Below, in pieces: positions 14,696 through 23,654 of a DNA stretch of 64,000 nt (positions are counted from its first letter, which is position 1; every line of letters starts with the position of its first letter). Made by a program: the position numbers and the translations under genes. The notes under the pieces were generated by a model. The model searched no databases. It saw only the letters and a list, made by a program, of their open reading frames with translations, and was not told the origin of the DNA. Origin of the DNA: Glycomyces albidus (lineage in GTDB: Bacteria > Actinomycetota > Actinomycetes > Mycobacteriales > Micromonosporaceae); NCBI RefSeq assembly GCF_009451885.1, contig NZ_WIAO01000007.1, positions 62,001-126,000 of the forward strand. The letters are read 5' to 3'.

Positions 14696-16475
14696 ACCGC
14701 GCCACGACGACCGGCAGCGGCGGGGGCCGGCCCGAGCCACGGGGCGGCCCCCCCCCGGGTGACGCGAGCCCGGAGGGGGCGGGGTAGGCGTAGCCGGTGC
14801 CGCCGGCGAAGTTCGGCGAACCCTTGGCCAGGCGGATCACGTTGTACCCGGCCTTGAGGGTGACGGTGACCGTGACCGTGCCGAACTGGCCCCAGCCGGC
14901 GGTCGGCGGATAGGAGACCGTCGACCAGGCCCCGCCGTTGTAGGCGAGGCCGTGGGTCGAGGCGGCTCCCGTCCCGTTGGCGTACCGGATCGTCATCGTG
15001 TAGCTGCGCGCGGTCGGAACGTTGACGGTGAAGTCGACGAAGGAGTCCGAGCGCATGTCGGTGTCGTTGTCGATGCCGCCGACGTAGAAGCCGTTCGACG
15101 CGCTGGACGAGGAGCGGGTCTGGGCGTTGACGACGGTGTTGTTCTCGGCCTCGTACACCTGCTGCCAAGTGCTGGTCGGGCCGCCCGCGGGCGTGACGAC
15201 GAGCTGGTAGGCGCCCTCGGCGTTCATGCCGGCCACCGGGACCGAGATCGAGCCGCCGCTGGTCGTCATCGTGGTGCTGGAGACGAGGGTCGGCGCGGTG
15301 ACCGCGGTGTGGCGGCCGGAGCCGGGCGTGTACAGGACCTCGACCTTGACGCTGGTGCCGAGGGCGCCGAGGCCGTTGACGCGCACGGTGTTGTCGCCCC
15401 AGTCGCCGCCGAAGACGACGCTCACGCGGCGGAGGGTGGAGTCGTAGGAGGCGACGCCGTCGAGCCAGGAGTGCGGCGTGGTCTTGACGATGTTGCCGGT
15501 CATCGCGCCGTACCAGCGGTAGAGCCAGTACGAGGCGGTCGGCTGGTTCTGGAGGGTGAACAGGCCGTCGAAGGTGCCGGCCTCGAACCAGTACGCGCGG
15601 TGGGCCTCGCGGGCGCCGTGGCGCTCCAGCACGGCCATCCAGTGCAGGGCCACGCTCGGGATGTCCATCTGGTCGAAGCTGTTGTACTCGTTGATCGCGA
15701 TCGGCCGCGGCGAGATGCCCAGGGAGCGCTCGATCGCCCGGTAGTCGGCGACATGGTCGTCGAAGTTGTCCCAGTCCATGTTCCCGAGCTCGTGCCAGAC
15801 GATCACGTCCGGAACGGTGTTCGTGCTCTTGGCGTGCGTCATGAACGACAGCATGCGGTCGTGGTCGTACCACGACCAGCTCGGGCCGACGATCGGCGTG
15901 ACCGGATCGAGCGAGTCCACCAGCCGGTAGGTGCGCGTCCAACCGTCGTTGAACGAGCCGGCCTCGGCGGTGTCCCAGGTCCAGTCGGGCTCGTTCCACA
16001 GCTCCCAGCCGTGGATGTTCGTCGTGCCGGTCGCGGCCAGGCGCTCGTTGACCATGGTGCGGACCTTGGTCTCCCAGTCGGTCCAGCCCTGCCAGTCGTA
16101 GGGGAACGTCGGGTAGATGTCCGGCATGCGGATGAACTGCTGGGCGCCGGCCCGGGTGATGTTGTTCGCGACGTCGAGGGAGTCGCAGCACGGCTCGGTC
16201 GCGCCGTTGCCGAGGTGGGTGGTGCCGGGGGCGGGCTGGGTGAAGCTGGTGGGGTTGAGCGGCAGGAGCATCGCCGTGGTCGGCTGGCCGTCCGAGCCGA
16301 CGCCGTAGAGGCCGCCCGAGGCGACCTGGGTCGCCGGCCGCACGACCTGGCCGACGTCGACGGTCAGGGTCAGGCCCGCGGCACTGGCCGGGACGGCGGC
16401 CCCGGCCACCGCGGCCCCGACGATCAGCACGACCGCGCAGGCCCGCGCGACCGTCCGTTTCAAGGGAAGGTGCAT
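14460..16475 (-). CDS. Secreted GH39-like (clan A) glycoside hydrolase with CBM6/35-like domain; 3' end disrupted
   Basis: Signal peptide ([24 protein letters not shown], cleavage near 33), then a TIM-barrel region with acid/base WELWNEPDW (E162), VIVWHEL (224-230) and nucleophile strand IAINEYNSF (E263), the layout of GH39 and other clan-A families. A CBM6/35-like domain follows from [10 protein letters not shown] (about 440). Family-like sequence ends at about residue 563 (GGTGYA, near 14786). The frame then runs 330 bases without a stop, antisense through the sigma gene, into Arg/Pro-rich nonsense. A paralogue is at 52791. Probable role: extracellular cleavage of a plant heteropolysaccharide side chain. 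The exact substrate is unknown. Confidence 0.75.
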   Translation of the reverse strand: MHLPLKRTVARACAVVLIVGAAVAGAAVPASAAGLTLTVDVGQVVRPATQVASGGLYGVGSDGQPTTAMLLPLNPTSFTQPAPGTTHLGNGATEPCCDSLDVANNITRAGAQQFIRMPDIYPTFPYDWQGWTDWETKVRTMVNERLAATGTTNIHGWELWNEPDWTWDTAEAGSFNDGWTRTYRLVDSLDPVTPIVGPSWSWYDHDRMLSFMTHAKSTNTVPDVIVWHELGNMDWDNFDDHVADYRAIERSLGISPRPIAINEYNSFDQMDIPSVALHWMAVLERHGAREAHRAYWFEAGTFDGLFTLQNQPTASYWLYRWYGAMTGNIVKTTPHSWLDGVASYDSTLRRVSVVFGGDWGDNTVRVNGLGALGTSVKVEVLYTPGSGRHTAVTAPTLVSSTTMTTSGGSISVPVAGMNAEGAYQLVVTPAGGPTSTWQQVYEAENNTVVNAQTRSSSSASNGFYVGGIDNDTDMRSDSFVDFTVNVPTARSYTMTIRYANGTGAASTHGLAYNGGAWSTVSYPPTAGWGQFGTVTVTVTLKAGYNVIRLAKGSPNFAGGTGYAYPAPSGLASPGGGPPRGSGRPPPLPVVVARFRASAAPRPGVRGTGVRRANAPGPARGRTRRGPPRRGRAGAGGRRARRADSGSRRGRCRPGSPGRLRGRPLRRWRRPG
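14749..14779. terminator. C9-containing hairpin between convergent genes
   Basis: 11-base arms (14749-14759 and 14769-14779) with one C-A mismatch and a 9-base loop, at the junction of the sigma gene and the convergent glycoside hydrolase. The left arm includes a C9 run (14748-14756), a typical site of sequencing error, and coincides with loss of homology of the hydrolase C-terminus. Confidence 0.5.
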
Positions 16476-16493
16476 GTCGTCTCCTCATTGAGG

Positions 16494-16551
16494 GTTCGAA
16501 CCGGTTCGACGGTTCTCTGTTCCGCAGAGGCTAGTTTCGAACTTCGTTCGA
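16494..16551. promoter_or_regulatory. LacI operator(s) before the GH39-like gene
   Basis: A 14-base perfect palindrome TCGAACCGGTTCGA at 16496-16509, and a weaker site TCGAAC-ttc-GTTCGA at 16537-16551 (3-base instead of 2-base centre). Both are just upstream of the hydrolase start at 16475, the position expected for repression by the divergent LacI protein. Confidence 0.8.
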
Positions 16552-16635
16552 TGCAAGTCCTTCGATATATACGGCTCTTGTGCTGGCAGATCTCTCCAAG
16601 GCCCCGGTTGCATTCTCAAAACGCGAGGGCTATGC

Positions 16636-16651
16636 TTCGAACCGGTTCGAA
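16636..16651. promoter_or_regulatory. LacI operator TTCGAACCGGTTCGAA
   Basis: 16-base perfect palindrome 26 bases upstream of the LacI gene. It shares the 14-base core with the site at 16496-16509 at 147 bases centre to centre (14 helical turns), which would suit looping between the divergent promoters. Confidence 0.85.
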
Positions 16652-16677
16652 TGACGATGGACACATGAGGAGCTTCG

Positions 16678-17700
16678 ATGGTCAACATCGGCGATGTCGC
16701 CCGCGCCGCGGGCGTCGCCCGGTCCACGGCGTCGTACGCGTTGAGCGGCAAGCGGTCCGTGTCCGACGAGGTACGCCGGCGGGTCGCCGAGGTCGCGGCC
16801 GAACTGGGCTACACCCCGAACGCCGGCGCCCGCGCCCTGGCCACCTCGCGCGCCATGGTCATCGGCCTGCTCGCCCAGTTCCTGCCCGACGAGTTCGCCC
16901 CCGCGATGCTCCAGTACATCCAGGGCGTCGCGAACACCGCCCGCGACCTGGGATACGACATCCTCCTCAGCTCCGACCCCGACGGACCCGCGGCGCTCAA
17001 GCGCCTCACCGACTCCCGCATGGTCGACGGCGTCGTGCTCCTCAACGTCGCCGAGCACGACGAGCGCCTCCCCGTCCTGCGCGCCGCGCCGCAGCCCGGC
17101 GCGCTCGTGGGCCTCCCCGGCGACTGCACCGGCGTCGACGTGTTCGACCTCGACTTCGAGGAGGCCGGCCGCGCCATGGTCGAGCACCTCGCCGGCCTGG
17201 GCCACCGCGAACTGCTCCTGGTCTCCCAGCCGGAGCACGTCATCGAACGCGGCGGCGCCTACGTCTGGCGCCTCCAGAACGCCGCGCTCGAAACCGCCGC
17301 CGTCCGCGGCGTCCACCTGCGCGTCGTCCACGGCTCGTCCTCGCAACCCGACATCGGACGCGACCTGCACGCCCTGCTCGACGCCCACCCCGAGACGACC
17401 GGCCTGCTGCTCAACAACGAAGCCGCCGCCGCGGCCCTGCCCACCGTGATGCACGAGCGGCGCCTCACCGCCCCCGCCGACCTCTCGGTCATCGGCCGCT
17501 ACTCCGACGAGTTCGCCCGGACCTTCTCGCTCCCGTTCTCCTCGATCGAGAGCGCCCCCGACCGGCTCGGCCGCATGGCCGTCCGGCAGCTCGTGCGCCG
17601 CATCGAGAAGGAACTCACCGACGACGCCCCCCACGTCGTCCGCTTCGTCGCACCGGAACTGGTCGACCGGGGCTCCACGGCCCCGCCGCCCGCGCGGTGA
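16678..17700 (+). CDS. LacI-family repressor of glycan locus A
   Basis: 340 aa. N-terminal helix-turn-helix and hinge: NIGDVARAAGVARSTASYALSGKRSVSDEVRRRV, then AAELGYTPNAGARALATSR. A periplasmic-binding-like effector domain follows (VIGLLAQFLPDEFAP, DGVVLLN, LLLNNEAAAAALP, LSVIGRYSDEFA). GAGGAG ribosome site. Divergent from the GH39-like gene with palindromic operators between, and 74 bases before the sugar ABC genes. It probably represses the locus until a pentose-containing oligosaccharide binds. Confidence 0.93.
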   Translation: MVNIGDVARAAGVARSTASYALSGKRSVSDEVRRRVAEVAAELGYTPNAGARALATSRAMVIGLLAQFLPDEFAPAMLQYIQGVANTARDLGYDILLSSDPDGPAALKRLTDSRMVDGVVLLNVAEHDERLPVLRAAPQPGALVGLPGDCTGVDVFDLDFEEAGRAMVEHLAGLGHRELLLVSQPEHVIERGGAYVWRLQNAALETAAVRGVHLRVVHGSSSQPDIGRDLHALLDAHPETTGLLLNNEAAAAALPTVMHERRLTAPADLSVIGRYSDEFARTFSLPFSSIESAPDRLGRMAVRQLVRRIEKELTDDAPHVVRFVAPELVDRGSTAPPPAR

Positions 17701-17774
17701 CGCCCGTGCCGAGCACCGCCCCTCACCCCGGCAGGCGACGCCGCCGACCGGGAACCGTTCAAGGAGGAACAACC

Positions 17775-19031
17775 ATGAAGTACCGATCCCTGCCCCTCGC
17801 CAGGTCGGCCGGGGCCCTCGCCGCGGCCGCCGCCCTGGCCGTCGTCGCCGCCTGCTCCTCCGGGGGCGGCAGCGGCAGCGGCGGAGACGCCGACACCTAC
17901 ACCTGGTGGGACCCCTACCCCCAGCACGACGAGAGCTCCGCGTGGGCCGAGCGCGTCAACGCCTGCGGGGAGGAGGCCGGGGTGACCATCGAGCGCACCG
18001 CGTCCGACACCACCGACCTGACCAACCGCGCCCTGCTGGCCGCCCAGGAGGGCACCAGCCCGGACATCATCCTGCTCGACAACCCCGCGGTGTCCACACT
18101 GGCCGACACCGAGATGCTCACCACCGTCGACGAACTCGGCCTCGACGTCTCGGGCGTCGACGAGAACCTGCTCGCCGCCGGCGTCGTGGACGACCAGGCG
18201 TACGGCATCCCGATCGGCGCCAACACGCTGGCGATCTACTACAACGCCGACATCCTCGCCGCCGCCGGCGTGGACCCCGCCTCGATCACCGACTGGGACT
18301 CCCTGACCTCGGCGCTCGCCCAAGTTACCGGTAACGGCGACCAGGGGATCACCTTCGCCGCCATCGGCACCGAAGAAGGCTCCTTCCAGTTCCTGCCCTG
18401 GTTCTGGGGCGCCGGCGCCGACCTGCGCGACCTCGACTCGCCCGAAGCCGTCGCGGCCCTGGAGCTGTGGAAGGGCTGGCTCGACGCCGGCTACGCCCCC
18501 AACTCGGTCCTCACCAACTCCCAGAACACCACCTGGGAGGAGTTCCTCACCGGCGAGTTCGCCTTCGCCGTCAACGGCACCTGGCAGGTCAACAGCGCCG
18601 CCGAAGCCGAGTTCGCGACCGGGCTCGTCCAGATCCCGGCCATGAACGGCGGCGCCGCGCCCGCACCCACCGGCGGCGAGTTCATCGTCGCCCCCGCCCA
18701 GTCCGACACCGACCGGTACGACGTGACCCGCCAGATCGTGGAGTGCATGACCACCCCCGAGGGCTTCGTCGAGACCGCGACCACCTTCGCCTACTACATC
18801 CCGCCGACCGCCGAAGGCCAGGACGCGCTGCTGACGGCCGAGCCCGAACTCGAACCGTGGGTCGCCGCCGTCCGCGAAGCCAAGGGCCGCACCAGCGACA
18901 ACCTCGGCACCGACTACCCGAAGATCTCCGAGGCACTGTGGACCGCGGTCCAGAACGCGCTCTCGGGATCCGCGACCCCCGCCGACGCGCTCGCCCAGGC
19001 CCAGGCCGACGCCGAAGCCGCGCTCGGCTGA
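17775..19031 (+). CDS. Sugar ABC transporter substrate-binding lipoprotein (locus A)
   Basis: 418 aa. Lipoprotein signal peptide with lipobox AVVAACSS (Cys about 30) and a Gly/Ser tether. Then a family 1 (CUT1-type) solute-binding fold: YTWWDPY, TSPDIILLDNPAVSTLAD, AYGIPIGANTLAIYYNADILAAAGVDP, WEEFLTGEFAFAVNGTW. Extracellular, membrane-anchored capture of oligosaccharides for the two permeases that follow. AAGGAGG ribosome site. A degenerate operator-like GGGAACC-GTTCAA lies just before it (about 17750-17762). Confidence 0.92.
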   Translation: MKYRSLPLARSAGALAAAAALAVVAACSSGGGSGSGGDADTYTWWDPYPQHDESSAWAERVNACGEEAGVTIERTASDTTDLTNRALLAAQEGTSPDIILLDNPAVSTLADTEMLTTVDELGLDVSGVDENLLAAGVVDDQAYGIPIGANTLAIYYNADILAAAGVDPASITDWDSLTSALAQVTGNGDQGITFAAIGTEEGSFQFLPWFWGAGADLRDLDSPEAVAALELWKGWLDAGYAPNSVLTNSQNTTWEEFLTGEFAFAVNGTWQVNSAAEAEFATGLVQIPAMNGGAAPAPTGGEFIVAPAQSDTDRYDVTRQIVECMTTPEGFVETATTFAYYIPPTAEGQDALLTAEPELEPWVAAVREAKGRTSDNLGTDYPKISEALWTAVQNALSGSATPADALAQAQADAEAALG

Positions 19032-19047
19032 TCGGAGCACACTCACC

Positions 19048-20034
19048 ATGACCACGACCTCGGTCCACCGGACCGGCCGTGCGTCCGACGGTGCGGCGGG
19101 CCCCCGGCCCGCCGCACCGGCTCCCGAACGGCGCGCCCGCAAGCGGGCGCCCGGCTCGGCGAGCACCTGGACCGCGATCGGCTTCGCCGCACCGCTCCTC
19201 GCCTACCTCGCGGTGTTCTACGCCTACCCGCTGTGGCGCAACATCGAACTGAGTCTCCACGACTACACCGTGCGCTCCTTCGTCCTCGGCGACCCCGCGT
19301 TCGTCGGCTTCGAGAAGTACGCCGAAGTGTTCACCGCGAACGCCTTCCCCACCGCCCTGGTCAACACCGCCCTGTTCACCCTGGTCTCCATCGCCTTCCA
19401 GTACGCGATCGGCCTGGGACTCGCGCGGTTCTTCCACGCGAACTTCCGCCTCTCCGCCGTCCTGCGCGCCCTGTTCCTGGTGCCGTGGCTCCTGCCGCTG
19501 ATCGTCTCGTCCTCCACGTGGGCGTGGATGCTCAACTCCGACCACGGCATCGTCAACTCGGTCGTCCAGGCCTTCGGCGGCGAGCAGATCAACTGGCTCA
19601 CCTCGCCCGACACCGCGCTGACCGCCGTCATCATCGCGAACATCTGGCTCGGCATCCCGTTCAACCTCGTGATCCTCCACGCCGGACTCCAGCAGATCCC
19701 CGGCGAGGTCTACGAGGCCGCCGCCCTCGACGGCGCGAGCCCGCGACAGCAGTTCTGGCGCATCACCTTCCCGCTCCTGCGGCCGGTCTCGGCGATCACG
19801 CTGCTCCTCGGATTCATCTACACGCTCAAGGTCGTCGACGTCATCTGGATCATGACCACCGGCGGCCCCGGCAACGCCTCGCTGACCCTGGCGGTCTGGT
19901 CCTACCGGGAGGCGTTCGGCACCGGCCAGCCGGACTTCTCGCCGGCCGCCGCCATCGGCAACCTGCTCATCGTCATCGCCCTCGTCTTCGGATTCATCCA
20001 CGTGCGGATGCAGCGCTCCTGGGAGAAGTCATGA
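19048..20034 (+). CDS. Sugar ABC transporter permease 1 (MalF type, locus A)
   Basis: 328 aa, six membrane helices after a basic N-terminus (KRAPGSASTWTAIGFAAPLLAYLAVFYAYPL). The EAA loop that contacts the ATPase is YEAAALDGASPRQQFWRITFPLLRP (about 228-252). Starts 17 bases after the binding-protein gene and overlaps the next permease by 4 bases (ATGA). Forms the translocation pore with the downstream permease. Confidence 0.92.
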   Translation: MTTTSVHRTGRASDGAAGPRPAAPAPERRARKRAPGSASTWTAIGFAAPLLAYLAVFYAYPLWRNIELSLHDYTVRSFVLGDPAFVGFEKYAEVFTANAFPTALVNTALFTLVSIAFQYAIGLGLARFFHANFRLSAVLRALFLVPWLLPLIVSSSTWAWMLNSDHGIVNSVVQAFGGEQINWLTSPDTALTAVIIANIWLGIPFNLVILHAGLQQIPGEVYEAAALDGASPRQQFWRITFPLLRPVSAITLLLGFIYTLKVVDVIWIMTTGGPGNASLTLAVWSYREAFGTGQPDFSPAAAIGNLLIVIALVFGFIHVRMQRSWEKS

Positions 20035-20846
20035 CCGACCGTCCATGGTGGAAGACCGCCCTCGGCGTCGTCTTCACCGCCGTCATGCTCTTCCCGGTCT
20101 ACTGGATGGTGAACGTCTCGCTCACCGACGCCAGCGACCTGCGCCGCAGCTCGCCGAGCTGGTTCCCCGCCGACCCGACCTTCGAGGGCTACACCGCGGC
20201 GTTCTCGCAGCAGCTCCCCTCGCTCGGCACCAGCCTCGGCATCGGACTCGGCTGCGTCGCCCTCACCGTCGCGATCGCCGCGCCCGCCGCGTACGCGCTG
20301 GCGATCCTGAACCTCAAGGGCGGCAGGTCGCTGAACTTCCTGCTGCTGGTGGCCCAGATGATCCCGGCCGTGGTCATGGCCATGGGCTTCTACGCGATCT
20401 ACGTGCGGCTCGGCCTGCTCAACTCGGTGTGGGGCCTGATCGTGGCCGACTCGACCGTGGCGGTCCCGTTCGCGGTCCTGCTGTACTCGACGTTCATGGC
20501 GGGCATCCCGCGCGAACTCGTGCACGCCGCCCGCATGGACGGCGCGAGCGCATGGGGGACCTTCACCAAGGTCGTCCTGCCGCTGTGCCGCAACTCGACC
20601 CTGACGGTGGCGCTGTTCGCGTTCCTGTGGGCCTGGTCGGACTTCATCTTCGCGTCCACGCTCAGCCGCTCCGGGGAGTACATCCCCATCACCCTCGGCA
20701 TCTACCAGTACATCGGCAACAACACGACCCAGTGGAACGCGATCATGGCCACCGCCGTCATCGCCTCCCTCCCCGCGGCGATCCTCCTGGTCGTCGCCCA
20801 GCGCTATGTGGCCGCCGGCGTGACCGCCGGGGCCGTGAAGGACTGA
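20031..20846 (+). CDS. Sugar ABC transporter permease 2 (MalG type, locus A)
   Basis: 271 aa, six helices (TALGVVFTAVMLFPVYWMVNVSLT first). The coupling loop is VHAARMDGASAWGTFTKVVLPLCRN (about 163-187), where the family has EAA. The ATG is inside the preceding stop (ATGA). No ATPase gene follows, as expected for actinobacterial CUT1 systems that use a shared MsiK-type ATPase encoded elsewhere. Confidence 0.92.
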   Translation: MTDRPWWKTALGVVFTAVMLFPVYWMVNVSLTDASDLRRSSPSWFPADPTFEGYTAAFSQQLPSLGTSLGIGLGCVALTVAIAAPAAYALAILNLKGGRSLNFLLLVAQMIPAVVMAMGFYAIYVRLGLLNSVWGLIVADSTVAVPFAVLLYSTFMAGIPRELVHAARMDGASAWGTFTKVVLPLCRNSTLTVALFAFLWAWSDFIFASTLSRSGEYIPITLGIYQYIGNNTTQWNAIMATAVIASLPAAILLVVAQRYVAAGVTAGAVKD

Positions 20847-20849
20847 ACC

Positions 20850-22766
20850 TTGAAGCCCGGCACCACCACCAGGTCCCTGCCCGTCGCCCCGACCGCGAAC
20901 CGCCTGCGCGGCATCGCACTCGATGAATACCGCCTCGCCGGCGGGTTCTGGGGCGGCCTCCAGGAGACGAACTCGACCGCGACCCTGCGCCACTGCCTGG
21001 AGTGGATGGAGCGCCTCGGCTGGATCGCGAACTTCGACCGCACGGCCGACGGCGACACCGCCGGGCCGCGGCCGGGCTGGCAGTTCTCCGACTCGGAGAT
21101 CTACAAGCTCGTCGAAGCGCTCGCGTGGGAGCACGGCCGCACCGGCGACGCCTGGGCGAACGAGACCCTCGAGGCGCTCACCGACCGGATCGCGGCGGCC
21201 CAGGACGACGACGGCTACCTCAACACCTGCTACGGGCACCCCGGACAGGCCGACCGGTACTCGGACCTCTCCTCGGGGCACGAGCTGTACTGCACCGGCC
21301 ACCTGCTCCAGGCGGCCGTCGCCCGAGTGCGCACCACCGGCGAGGACAAGCTCGTCGACGTGGCCCGCCGCGCCGCCGACCACGTGTGCCGCGAATTCGG
21401 AGCCGAAGGGCGCCAAGGCATCTGCGGCCACCCCGAGATCGAGGTCGGCCTCGCCGAGTTCGGCCGCGCGCTCGGCGAGCCGCGCTACCTCGAACAGGCG
21501 CGCCGGTTCGTCGAACGCCGCGGCCACGGCACGCTCGAACCCGTCGCGCTGCTGGACGCCTCCTACTTCCAGGACGACGTCCCGGTGATCGAGGCCGACG
21601 CCTGGCGCGGCCACGCCGTCCGCGCCCTGTACCTCGCCGCCGGCGCCGTCGACGTCGCCGTCGACACCGGATGGACCGACCTCCTCCGGGCCCTCGAACG
21701 CCAATGGGCCCGGACCGTCGAGCGGCGCACCTACCTGACCGGCGGCATGGGCTCGCGCCACCAGGACGAGGGCTTCGGCGAGGACTGGGAGCTGCCCCCG
21801 GACCGCGCCTACTGCGAGACCTGCGCCGGCATCGCCTCGAACATGGTCTCCTGGCGGCTCTACCTCGCCACCGGCCGCGTCGAGTACGCCGACCTCATGG
21901 AACGCACCTTCTACAACGTCATCGCCGCGTCGCCGAGCGAGGACGGCCGCTCCTTCTTCTACGCCAACCCGCTCCACCAGCGGACCGCGGCGGCCGACGT
22001 CAAGCCCGGCGAGGTCAACCCGCGCGCCGAAGGCGGCGTCCGGGCCCCGTGGTTCGACGTCTCCTGCTGCCCGACGAACCTGGCCCGCACGCTCGCCTCC
22101 TGGCAGGCGTACGCGGCCGCGGTCGACGGGGACGCCCTCACCCTCCTCCAGTACGCGCCCGGCCAGATCCGCGTCGAGCTCGACGGCGGACCGCTCGCCC
22201 TGCGGGTCGACACGACCTACCCGCTCGAAGGCACCGTCCGCATCGAAGTGCTCGAGGCGCCCGACCGCGAAGTCGAACTGCGCCTGCGCATCCCGGACTG
22301 GGCCGCCGGCGCGGCCGTGACCGGCCCGCACGGCCGGCGCGCCGCCGAGCCCGGCTGGGCATCGGTGCGGGGCGTGCTCGCACCCGGCGCCGCCGTCGTC
22401 CTCGAACTGCCGATGGGGCCGCGCCTGACCTGGCCGGACGAGCGCATCGACGCCGTACGCGGATGCGTCGCGGTCGAACGCGGGCCGGTGGTGCTGTGCG
22501 CCGAGACCGTCGACCTCCCGGACGACCTGCCGATCGACCGGCTCCGCATCGACACCCGGGCGGCGCCGCGCGCCGAAGGCGACGGTGCCGTCGTCCGCAT
22601 GACCGCCCGCACCGCGCCGGACGTCGCCGAAGGCGGCGTCCCGTTCCGGGCCCGTCCGCAGCGCTCCGGCTGGGACTTCCCGCCGCAGGAGGTGCGGCTC
22701 GTGCCCTACCACCGGTGGGCCCAGCGCGGCGGCTCCGCGATGCGCGTCTTCCTCCCGGTCGCGTAG
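20850..22766 (+). CDS. GH127 beta-L-arabinofuranosidase
   Basis: 638 aa, no signal peptide, so it acts in the cytosol on imported oligosaccharides. Family landmarks: GGFWGGLQETN (31-41), DDGYLNTCYG (120-129), GHELYCTGHL (143-152), DWELPPDRAYCETCAGI (312-328, with E323 and C325) and WFDVSCCPTNLAR (401-413, with C406/C407). In characterised GH127 enzymes these Glu and Cys residues bind zinc and one Cys is the nucleophile. TTG start 4 bases after the permease stop, with AAGGA upstream; a small coupled gap. Releases L-arabinofuranose from beta-linked arabino-oligosaccharides. Confidence 0.93.
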   Translation: MKPGTTTRSLPVAPTANRLRGIALDEYRLAGGFWGGLQETNSTATLRHCLEWMERLGWIANFDRTADGDTAGPRPGWQFSDSEIYKLVEALAWEHGRTGDAWANETLEALTDRIAAAQDDDGYLNTCYGHPGQADRYSDLSSGHELYCTGHLLQAAVARVRTTGEDKLVDVARRAADHVCREFGAEGRQGICGHPEIEVGLAEFGRALGEPRYLEQARRFVERRGHGTLEPVALLDASYFQDDVPVIEADAWRGHAVRALYLAAGAVDVAVDTGWTDLLRALERQWARTVERRTYLTGGMGSRHQDEGFGEDWELPPDRAYCETCAGIASNMVSWRLYLATGRVEYADLMERTFYNVIAASPSEDGRSFFYANPLHQRTAAADVKPGEVNPRAEGGVRAPWFDVSCCPTNLARTLASWQAYAAAVDGDALTLLQYAPGQIRVELDGGPLALRVDTTYPLEGTVRIEVLEAPDREVELRLRIPDWAAGAAVTGPHGRRAAEPGWASVRGVLAPGAAVVLELPMGPRLTWPDERIDAVRGCVAVERGPVVLCAETVDLPDDLPIDRLRIDTRAAPRAEGDGAVVRMTARTAPDVAEGGVPFRARPQRSGWDFPPQEVRLVPYHRWAQRGGSAMRVFLPVA

Positions 22767-22801
22767 CGGCGCGGTGTGCGCCGGCGCGTTATGGTGCGAC
22801 C

Positions 22802-23245
22802 GTGGAGGAACGATGGACCGCGTTCGTGGACGGCCGGGTCGCCGAACGGATCGTCGAGGTCGTGTCGGTCGCGGCGTTCCTCGATCCCGCGTGCAGTTGC
22901 GGACGCTTGTGCATGGGCCGGTACCGGTTCTGGTACGAGCGGGGAGGGTCGCTCTCCATTGTGGACGTGGACCGGATCCGGTTGGACTGGGCGATCGAGG
23001 AGGTCCTGGAAGCGGCTCCGGCGGACGGATACGCCGCGCTGCCGCGGCTGGTCCGGGACTGGAACGAGGACCGGGGATGGTGCGGCGCCGACGAGCACTT
23101 CGGCGCGGCGGTGGCCGCGGCCGACGTCGCCGCATTTGCCGACGTGCTCGGACCCCACATCGACGATGCGTTCACCGCGGCGCTGCACGGCCTCGTCCGC
23201 GAAGCCGTCGCCTTGCGTGCGCCGATGAAGGCGATGACCGACTGA
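22802..23245 (+). CDS. Conserved-looking protein of unknown function
   Basis: 147 aa from GTG at 22802. Third codon positions are strongly G/C, which supports real coding. It has a Cys-containing motif FLDPACSCGRLCMGRYRFWYE (about 26-46), perhaps a metal site or disulfides, then an acidic helical half ending ALRAPMKAMTD. No signal peptide or membrane segment. It is 36 bases after the GH127 gene and may be the last gene of that operon. I do not recognise the family. Confidence 0.6.
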   Translation: MEERWTAFVDGRVAERIVEVVSVAAFLDPACSCGRLCMGRYRFWYERGGSLSIVDVDRIRLDWAIEEVLEAAPADGYAALPRLVRDWNEDRGWCGADEHFGAAVAAADVAAFADVLGPHIDDAFTAALHGLVREAVALRAPMKAMTD

Positions 23246-23300
23246 TCGAGCGGCGGTCGCTTCCCCCGACGGTCCTGTCATCCGCTGTCGGGCGTGAAGT

Positions 23301-23328
23301 CCCGGCCCCGGCGCGGGCCGGGGCCGGG
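23301..23328. terminator. bidirectional hairpin
   Basis: Perfect 12-base arms CCCGGCCCCGGC / GCCGGGGCCGGG with a 4-base loop, between the convergent 22802-23245 gene and the small peptide gene ending at 23401. A strong stem that could end transcription from both sides. Confidence 0.75.
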
Positions 23329-23400
23329 ACGCGCCGGCGGCGCGGCAGCGGGGTGCGCCGCATGCCGCGCTCCGGCCGCTCCGCGGTTGCTCGCGGACCG

Positions 23401-23544
23401 TCAGCAGCAGCCCACTTCGCTGTGCGTGCCGATCGAGCCGGAACCCGGCCAGGTGTTGCCCGCGGCGGCGGGCGCGGCGGACGCGAAGGTGAGCGCCGCC
23501 GCGGCGGCGAGGGCGAGCAGGACGGCGGCGATTCGTTTGCGCAT
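23401..23544 (-). CDS. 47-residue secreted peptide ending in Cys-Cys
   Basis: ATG at 23544 with GGAGA ribosome site just upstream. It encodes MRKRIAAVLLALAAAAALTF, ending the signal region at about residue 28 (SAAPAAA), then GNTWPGSGSIGTHSEVGCC. Positively charged n-region, long Ala/Leu h-region and A-x-A cleavage motif. The mature part is about 19 residues, Gly/Ser-rich, with a terminal pair of Cys. Monocistronic between two hairpins. It could be a secreted signalling peptide, toxin or small structural peptide. No modification enzymes are adjacent, so I make no functional claim. Confidence 0.65.
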   Translation of the reverse strand: MRKRIAAVLLALAAAAALTFASAAPAAAGNTWPGSGSIGTHSEVGCC

Positions 23545-23629
23545 CGGATTCTCCACTTCTTCGGAGGGTGCTCGAGACAGCGCCTCTCAGAAGTCAGACG
23601 AGTTCCCGCCGCGAATCGATGCGGCGCCT

Positions 23630-23654
23630 CCTGTCCCGGACGAATCGGGACAGG
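23630..23654. terminator. hairpin CCTGTCCCG-7-CGGGACAGG
   Basis: Perfect 9-base arms with a 7-base loop, about 120 bases past the end of the minus-strand fructosamine-kinase-like gene and about 85 bases upstream of the small peptide gene. Terminator of the former or an operator for the latter. Confidence 0.45.

Noticed and set aside
15715-15745. Second CebR-like match GGGAGCGCTC
   Set aside because: It lies deep inside the coding sequence of the GH39-like gene and lacks the full 14-base palindrome; likely codon coincidence.
14952-17774. Long plus-strand open frame (5' part of a 1359-aa frame)
   Set aside because: It runs antisense through the GH39-like gene and out of frame through LacI; only its 3' end (from 17775) is the real binding-protein gene.
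19902-23135. 1077-aa minus-strand open frame
   Set aside because: Antisense to permeases and GH127; composition typical of the complementary frame of GC-rich codons.
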